64,000 bases of DNA from Chlorohelix sp037138995 (GTDB lineage: Bacteria; Chloroflexota; Chloroflexia; Chloroheliales; Chloroheliaceae), in assembly GCF_037138995.1 (NCBI RefSeq), contig NZ_JBAXHI010000013.1, positions 32,663 through 96,662 of the forward strand, in the 5' to 3' direction. Of this stretch, positions 54,180 to 62,300 are shown piece by piece (position 1 is the stretch's first letter; every line of letters begins with the position of its first letter). Position numbers and translations under genes: made by a program. Under the pieces are notes generated by a model that was given only the letters and a program-made list of their open reading frames with translations, was not told where the DNA came from and did no database searches.

Positions 54180-56294
54180 ATGACCTTATCCAAATATGAT
54201 ATAACCCCAAATTGGAGTGAGCAAACCGCTGTAGCGCCATTGTTGCGAGTATATTTTTTCGGGAGATTTGAGGTACAGCAAGACGAACGAGTTATTGAAA
54301 GCCACCAATGGCGCAATGGAAAAGCTCGCAGCCTTTTCAAGATAATACTTTCTCGCCGAGGTTATCAGATTAGCCGCCAAGAAGCGATTGAACTGCTCTG
54401 GCCCGAACTTGACCAAGACCGCGCTTCCAATAATCTGAATCAAGCGGTTTACAGTTTGCGCCGTACTCTTGAGCCGGAGTTAAAAGGCGCGATTGCTTCG
54501 ATTTATTTACGCACCGAAGGCAACAAAATCCAGTTTTACCCCTCTATGGTAAGCTGGATTGATACCGATGAATTTACCAAACTACTCAGGCAAGCGCATC
54601 TATCTAATGATTTACGACTGTATGAACAGGCGGTAGCCCTCTATCGCGGGGATTACCTGCTGGAAGATTTATATGAGGATTGGTCGGTAGCGCGGCGCGA
54701 AGCATTAAGGCACGAATTAACCGAAATTCTGATGCAAATGGCTTCTCTTTATTATGTACAAGGACAGATTGAAAAATGTCGCGAATGTTTTCACCGGGTG
54801 CTTGAGTGTGATTTCTCACATGAAGCCGCGCTACAAAAGTTAATGCTAACCTTAATTGAAACAGGCAAACGCGAAGAAGCCTTAGTTTATTACCGCAACT
54901 TTGCACAGCGTTTGAAAAATCGCCTGAACATTGAGCCACTTCCAGAAACGAAACAGCTATACCACAATCTAAGCAGCGGACAACATGCCGCACATCCGAT
55001 AAAATTTGCGATACCTGAAAAAAATATCCGTTCTAGCAATGGTAATATTAATACTGCAACGACTGTCAATAAAAAGGACTCTACGCTAATCCAATTCATT
55101 GGAAAAGAATCGCATGCTTCCAAACCAACGGTAGGGCGTAATAACGTGCTTGAGATTTGGAATCGCCGCCTTGGCGAGGCTATTGCCGGAAACGGAAGTT
55201 TAACGCTTCTTTGGGGGGAAGCCGGAATAGGTAAAACCCACCTCGCCCAACAGATGTCTTTTCTAGCCAGCAAAGCAGGTTTTGAACCTCTCTATGCTGT
55301 CTGCCATCCCGACCAAACCGATACGCCCTACTATGCCGTTTTCAATATGCTAGAACAGGCTTTATCGCGCCTTGAACCTGCTGCGCTAGAAGAATGTTTG
55401 AACAATTGCAGCCCCGAATTATTCCGCTTTTTGCCCTCACTATCTCATTTGAGCGAATCAAGTGTTGCTGAACCTAATTCACAGGCAGTTTTTGCAGCGA
55501 TAGCACATCTGCTAGGTTGGTTTCAGCACAGGCATAAGTTGGTACTAATTCTCGAAAATATCCAGCACATGCCCTCTGCTTCTCTGCGATTGCTGCGCTC
55601 TTTGATGAGCCACCACAACTTGAAATCGCTGTTGGTAGTAGTCACTTTGCACCCTATCGCCAATGAATTGGCACAACCTGAATTGGTTCGGTTACTCGAT
55701 TCGGCTGGCGAAACGCCCGACACTATCTTTAGGTTGGAGCGTTTTGAAGCAAGCGAACTTTTGCGGTTGATAACCCTAAATGCCGAGCAGTATGTTTGGA
55801 ATGAAGTATTGGAAGAAGTTGGGCATTTAAGCCAAGGTAACCCCCGCTTAACATTGGATTTAATAAGCGCGTGGTGGGACAATGGGATTTTACAGGTTGA
55901 AGACGGTACGCTGAAATTAAACCATACTCAAAATTGCACACTGCCTTTTAAAGTTATTTCCTACATAAAGTGTATTGTAAATGGCTTGAGCCATGAAGCA
56001 CAAATACTTCTTGGGCTTGCCTCACTCATCGGTTACAACTTTAAATTTGAAACCCTGCGACAGATTATTCTGAATCGCTCGGATGGCGCGGGTTGGTGGA
56101 TAGAGCTAGATAAAACCAAATTAGGTTCTGCTTTGCTAGAACTCACCGGTTGTAAATTAATCGAAGAACAGGGTATAGAATACAAATTCGCCTACCCTTT
56201 ATTGATAGAAACGATGCTATCTACCTTTTCACATGGGCAAAGCAGTTGCTGGAAAGAAGTTATTGCTTGGTCAATCAGCCAGTCGCAGCCATAA
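54180..56294 (+). CDS. BTAD/AfsR-SARP-like regulator with NTPase domain
   Basis: A 704-residue regulator. Residues about 20-105 are an OmpR/SARP-type winged helix (VYFFGRFEVQQDERVI, LWPELDQDRASNNLNQAVYSLRR). Residues about 110-255 are a BTAD helical domain (RLYEQAVALYRGDYLLEDLYEDW). A STAND-type NTPase follows, with Walker A GEAGIGKT near residue 347. It lies between two membrane-protein genes with 27 and 20 bp gaps. As the only regulator beside the eCIS, it is a good candidate to control the locus. Confidence 0.85.
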   Translation: MTLSKYDITPNWSEQTAVAPLLRVYFFGRFEVQQDERVIESHQWRNGKARSLFKIILSRRGYQISRQEAIELLWPELDQDRASNNLNQAVYSLRRTLEPELKGAIASIYLRTEGNKIQFYPSMVSWIDTDEFTKLLRQAHLSNDLRLYEQAVALYRGDYLLEDLYEDWSVARREALRHELTEILMQMASLYYVQGQIEKCRECFHRVLECDFSHEAALQKLMLTLIETGKREEALVYYRNFAQRLKNRLNIEPLPETKQLYHNLSSGQHAAHPIKFAIPEKNIRSSNGNINTATTVNKKDSTLIQFIGKESHASKPTVGRNNVLEIWNRRLGEAIAGNGSLTLLWGEAGIGKTHLAQQMSFLASKAGFEPLYAVCHPDQTDTPYYAVFNMLEQALSRLEPAALEECLNNCSPELFRFLPSLSHLSESSVAEPNSQAVFAAIAHLLGWFQHRHKLVLILENIQHMPSASLRLLRSLMSHHNLKSLLVVVTLHPIANELAQPELVRLLDSAGETPDTIFRLERFEASELLRLITLNAEQYVWNEVLEEVGHLSQGNPRLTLDLISAWWDNGILQVEDGTLKLNHTQNCTLPFKVISYIKCIVNGLSHEAQILLGLASLIGYNFKFETLRQIILNRSDGAGWWIELDKTKLGSALLELTGCKLIEEQGIEYKFAYPLLIETMLSTFSHGQSSCWKEVIAWSISQSQP

Positions 56295-56314
56295 CGAATT
56301 AGATATAGAACTCT

Positions 56315-59300
56315 ATGCTGAAATATACAATTACAAGTGAAGTTGTTGAGCTTGCGCCCGGTCAATCCGCAGACGTTACCTTAACCCTGTCAAATCAAAG
56401 TGAAATTATTGACCAATTCGCGCTCTACCTTCAGCCGCTAAGTACCCCAGAAGCTGCCGGTTTGTATCCCGAATGGGTTGTTTTCAATCCGACAAATTTC
56501 TCCTTGCGCCCCAGCCAAGCAAGCCATAACCCCAGCGAGGGAGAAGACCAGCAAACTATCACCATTAAGTTGACTTTGTCCGAAGGAATAACTGCCGGAG
56601 CTTATCATGGTCAAATAATTATACAGGCACGCAGTGGTTCGGATAATAGCTTGCTTATTCCCTTCCGATTGGTAGTATCTAAGGTAGAAAAGCAGATTTT
56701 TGAACTGCAACTGGCAGAGCGTATTTCTCGGCGCAGGGGTGAAGTTTACCGGGTTTTCCTAGCTAATCAAGGCAATGCGCCTGCTTTGTATTCCCTTTAT
56801 GCTGAAGATACTGAAGATGCCTGCCGTTATGACCTTGCACCCGGCGAAGTTTATCTTGACCAAAATCAGGAAGCGCATATTACTTTGAAAGTGCGCCCAC
56901 GTGAACGAAACTGGACTAAAGACCCGGTGCGTCATGATTTTGTGATTAATCTGGATGGTTACACCGAGAAACTGCAAGGCAATTTTACTCAGAAATGCGC
57001 CTTGCCCCCCGTTTTATGGCTCAAGCGCCGCTGGGTAATGATGGTCGCCGCTTTTGTGATTCTGTTCGGATTATTAATAGCAGGTTTATTTTTCCTATTT
57101 AGCAATTTTACTCCGGCTTTAGCAGTAGCTTGCGGACCATCCTCTCTTAGACATGTAAACCTGATAACGAACAATGGGAATACAGCCATTTTTGTTAGTG
57201 GACGCGCCGGTATAGACCCGCTGACCCCAGTACGTACTGAGAGCGCAAGCATTCTTCCCGGTATATTTGAACCGCTTGTCTCAGTTTCGCCGGACGGAAG
57301 AAGATTGGTTTATGCGACTGCGCGAAATCTAGCTATGGATGACACTAATCTGTGGATATTAGATTTGGATACGCGAAAGCCTACGCTGCTGGTAAATATA
57401 CCTAGCGGTTTTTGGCCCACTGCGCCGGTCTGGTCTTCTGATGGCGAAACATTGGTGTACGTCAAGCGAAAGAAGCCGGTAAAGAGTGACACCACAGTAG
57501 CCACCACTACTAGCGCAACAACTACAACAGCTACTACCACCACCGCTGGTACTACTCCAAGCCCTTCACCGGATGTCGGCGCAAATGACCCGCTCCGCCT
57601 TGAAATGTACTTTATAGGGATTAAAGCTGGTTCCAAAGAAACTTTCCTGTCTTCGCCTCAGAATTTTGATCCTGCCCTTTTTTATGGAAATGAACAGCCG
57701 GTACTTTGTTGGACAACTAATAATTCCAGTATCCTAATTCGTCCCAAAGCAGGTGAACAAACCGTCCTTAAAAATCAACAGGTTGAAATCAGTTTCCCAG
57801 AAGGAAAAGTGGTACAAAGACCGCGACCGGGCTTTAATCTACCAACTCCTAAAATACCGAATTTAACACCTCCAAAAATTGGGGCAAATATCCAGTCTGA
57901 CACAGGTTTGGCGGCAAACCGCTTTCTTCCGATGTTTTCTAACTCGCTTGCCCAACTCCCTGCCAATCAGAGCAATAACAGTTGCCCGGTGATTAATCCA
58001 TTCAGTATGAATGACCCACGATGGGCAGATGTACCGCTTAGAGTTGGTATCACCAGTAAAGTGGGAGATTACGGGTGCGCTATAACCGCCGCTGCTATTC
58101 TTCTCAACCAATATTTGAATCAACTAGGCTCTACTTCAATTCAACCAGACGCACTGATAGATTGTCTAAGAGACAATACCAGTCCTTTAACTATAACTGG
58201 TTGGGCATTTATTGGGCAAAATTGCAGCGATATGAGACTACAATTGCGCGGACGTGCTGATTTTAGCTGGAATGAGCTAGATTCAATTTTACAGCGTGGA
58301 CCAGCTATTGTAGGTATGTTGGGCGGACCCACTGGCAATCATTTTTTGGTTGTAACCAGCGGTTCAGGTGGGGATGCACGAAACTACAATGTAGTTGACC
58401 CATGGGATGGTTCCACCTACAAGAATCTTCAGAATTTTCTCAGCTTCGGTTATCGTCCTAAATGGTTATTATCCTACGAGGGACAAGGGTTTTTCTGTGG
58501 CGAGAATACTATAAACCAAGAGCCTAGCCCGCTTTCCATTGAAAGCAGTGGCATACAAGATGGCAAAATGTATCGGCAGGATGTGAATTTCAAGTTCGCT
58601 ATTACCGGAAAAACGCTAACAACCACCCTCACAGCGATTGTCAAGATTCGTGACCCAAGAACCCCACCTAGCGATAGTTCGGTAGTTAATCTACCGGAAG
58701 GTCAGCAAATACCATTTCGGCAAGATGGTAATTATGTAATTTCTATTCAAGCTAAGAACCCGTCAAACCCGCCTGTAGAAGTGAATCGTAATATTTTCTT
58801 TACCGTTGATAATACATCGCCGGAAATTAAAGCCCGGATTCTTACAGGTGCTGACCCCAAAACCAATAAATATTCCGGACCTGTAACCCTACAACTGGAT
58901 GCCACAGATGCTCTAAGCGGCATTTCTTCTATTGAATATCAGGTTGATGGTAGTCCTTGGCGTTCTTATACCAGTGACACTACCACAAACTCTATTACCG
59001 TTAAAGACAAAGGCGAACACGTTGTTAACTATCGTGCCACCGATGGCGCAGGAAATCTATCTTCGGTAGGGGCTGCTACTTTTACAATAGAACCGCCAAT
59101 AAACCGGGAAGCTCCTGCCGCTGCCGGAATCGGTGGCAACCAAACCACTACAGGCGGGAATAATAGCGGAGGCGCTGTTCCAACTACCAAAGCTCCCGTA
59201 ACTACGGCGCCGATAAATACTACTCGTGCTGTTACTCCTATTGTTGCAACGCCGACAGTTAAAGCCACGCCCACGGTGGCACAGCCAATTACAACCGCGT

Positions 59301-62300
59301 TACCCACTGCAACGCCTTTACCTACTGCAACGTCATTGCCAATTATTATAATACCTACCTCCGTAGTTGCTAGGACTACCGGGTTACTGGCAATTGATAA
59401 TGCTCAGCTAACCTTTGGACCGGGCATATCTTCGTTAAATATCAAGCTCAGTAACACCGGCTCCGGCTCGTTAAACTGGACAGTTTCTCCGGGTATTAGC
59501 GCAAGCCTTCTCAAGTTTGGCAACAACAGTGGTGCATTACTATCTGGAACAGCTTCGATTTTAAGCGTAAGTCTGGCTTCAACTACTTTGCCATTCCAAG
59601 CGCAAAGTACCAGTTTCCAGATTGTTTCTGACGGTGGCAATAAAACCGTAACTGTAGTTATCAACCCGCAACCTTTGCCAACAGCAGTATTTTCTTCACC
59701 CATCACCGGAACAGTGCTTGGATTAGACACTCCTATAACTTTGACGATTAATACCAATCAAAGCACTGCTACACCAAATCACGCAGTTTTAATAGCTACC
59801 TATGTAACGGCTGCCGGATTACCGCCTGCTGATGTAACTTTAACCGCCAGACCAGCCACCAGCAATAGCTTTAGTATCAATTGGGATACAACCACAATAA
59901 TTCCGCAAGCAGCCATCAAGTTGAGAGGTAAATTTTGCGTAAGCGCCGATGAGTCAATCTGTACTGACATTCCAGAGGTAACAAACCTTAATATTCCATT
60001 GGGCGGTTCTATTTCTACACCCACTGATGCCAGTATTTTATCTAGTTCTGCGATAATTTCGGTCACTGCTACCGGTAGAGCTAACCATGCTAAGCTTAAA
60101 ATAGTTTTTCAGGACGACCTTTCCGAGGTGGTTATACCTTCGCCACCAGCATCAAATAACAATTGGTCGGTTACTTGGAATACATTGTCAATTAGACCAG
60201 AACGAGTTTTTAATCTCAAGGGGCTAATATGTAGTAGCGTGGACGAAAGTGTTTGCGTGAATATGCCGGATGTCCTTAACCTACGTACCCGTATGAGCGC
60301 AACCGTTACTACTAGCCAAAACCTGACCAGTAACAAAGTTTTGCCTACCACCATAAATGTCACTATCGGTAGCCCGACAGATAACATCGAGCATGTTTCG
60401 TTATATGCGACTTTTGGTTCTGGCGCTCCAACCCTGATTTCCAATAACATCAGGGGTACAAGTTGGCAAGGTAGTTGGAATACAACTGCTATTTCGGCAC
60501 AAACAGGCATTATATTGGATGTAAAAGCTTGTTTTGACACTTCCGAAAATATCTGTACTCCGTTGGCATCCTTCCCTAATCTAATGGTGCAAGCTGGACC
60601 ACCCAGTATAATCAAGATAATAGCAGGCTCAGGGCAAAGCGCGGTTACAGGCAGTTCTTTTGCACAACCTTTCAAAATTCAGGTTACTGATGCAAATAAA
60701 AACCCGTTACCACAAGTTGGAGTAATTTTTACCGCCCCCGACCCGTTAGCGGGTCCTAGCATTTTGTTTGGTACAGCCTTTACATCTAACACCTTTAGCG
60801 CCGTTACCGATGTAGGAGGTTTTGTTACAACCTCTCTATTTGTGGCTAATAACAATACGGGTAATGGCTATACGGTTAATGTAAGTGTTTCAGGAACTAG
60901 CCTTACTGCTAATTTGTTGCTTAACAATCTATTACCTAACTCAACCCCCATACAACCAAATGCGGGTTCAGGTCAATCTGCTATTGTTCAAACCAATTTT
61001 GGCGTTCCCCTCCAAGCAACGGTAGTTGATGCCACAAACCTACCTGTCCAAAATATAACTGTTACGTTTATGGTGCAATCAAACGGGGCAGGCGCAATAT
61101 TTCCTTCTACTGCTAGTACCTCGGCGACTGCTATTACCGACATAAACGGGGTGGCGATTGCTCCCGCGCTTAAAGCTACATGCACCCCCGGCGCATTTAC
61201 AGTAAATGCCTTTGCCAGCGGTCCCTATGTGCCGGCAACTTTCAGCCTAACCAATTTGCAGGGCGCACCGAGCAGCCTCCAAATAAGTGCGGGCAATAAT
61301 ATTAGCGCTACTGTAACTACCGCTTTTACGCCTTCATTTGCGGTGCAGGTTCGAGATATATGTAACAATAATCTCGATGGTCAGGATATAACCTTTACCG
61401 CCCCCAGTAGTGGGGCAAGTGGTACTTTTGCCAATGGTACCAATACCACAACCGTAAAAAGCGCAAACGGTGGTATTGCCGCCGCTACAAATTTCATCGC
61501 CAATACTACCGCTGGAAATAATTATCAAGTTTCGGCAGTAGTCGCCAGCAATACTGCTATTTCAACTACTTTTACCATCAGTAATATTCCCGGTCAGGCA
61601 GCTACTATCACACCGATAAACGGTAATGGGCAAAATGCCAAAATATTTACCGCTTTCCCTAACCAATTATCTGCCAGAGTAAAAGATGCACAGGGTAATT
61701 TGCTGATAACTGGTACTGTAACTTTTGCTGCTCCGAGCAGTGGCGCAAGCGGGAAATTTTCGACTACCAATAATAATGTTGCCACAGCTATAATTGATGC
61801 CAGTGGAGTAGTTACTGCTCCTGTATTCACAGCAAATGGTACTGCCAGCCTTGGCGCATATCAGGTTAGCGCTACTATTGGAAGCGCTACTAATGTATTT
61901 AGCCTAACTAACTTGCCCGGCGACCCTAATTCGCTGGTTGTTCTAGCTGTAACGGGGGGTAGCGGACAGAATGCTGCGGTCAATACCAACTATACTAGTC
62001 ACTTAACAGCAACTCTAAAAGATGTAGGGGGTAATACTCTCGATGGCTATAACATTACCTTTACCGCGCCCAGCAGTGGCTCAAGTATAGTTTTCAGTTC
62101 CAATACCTATACACATTCTGTAACAAGCGCCGGAGGTGGGGTGGTGGACTCTGGCGCTATAACTGCGGGTAAAATTGCAGCCTCCAATTTTATTGTTCTA
62201 GCTTCGGTTGATTTGTTCCCAAGCGTGACCGCATCCTATACACTTACTAATAATCCGGGAAACCCTGCTGTTATAACCATAATGGCGGGAGATAACCAAA

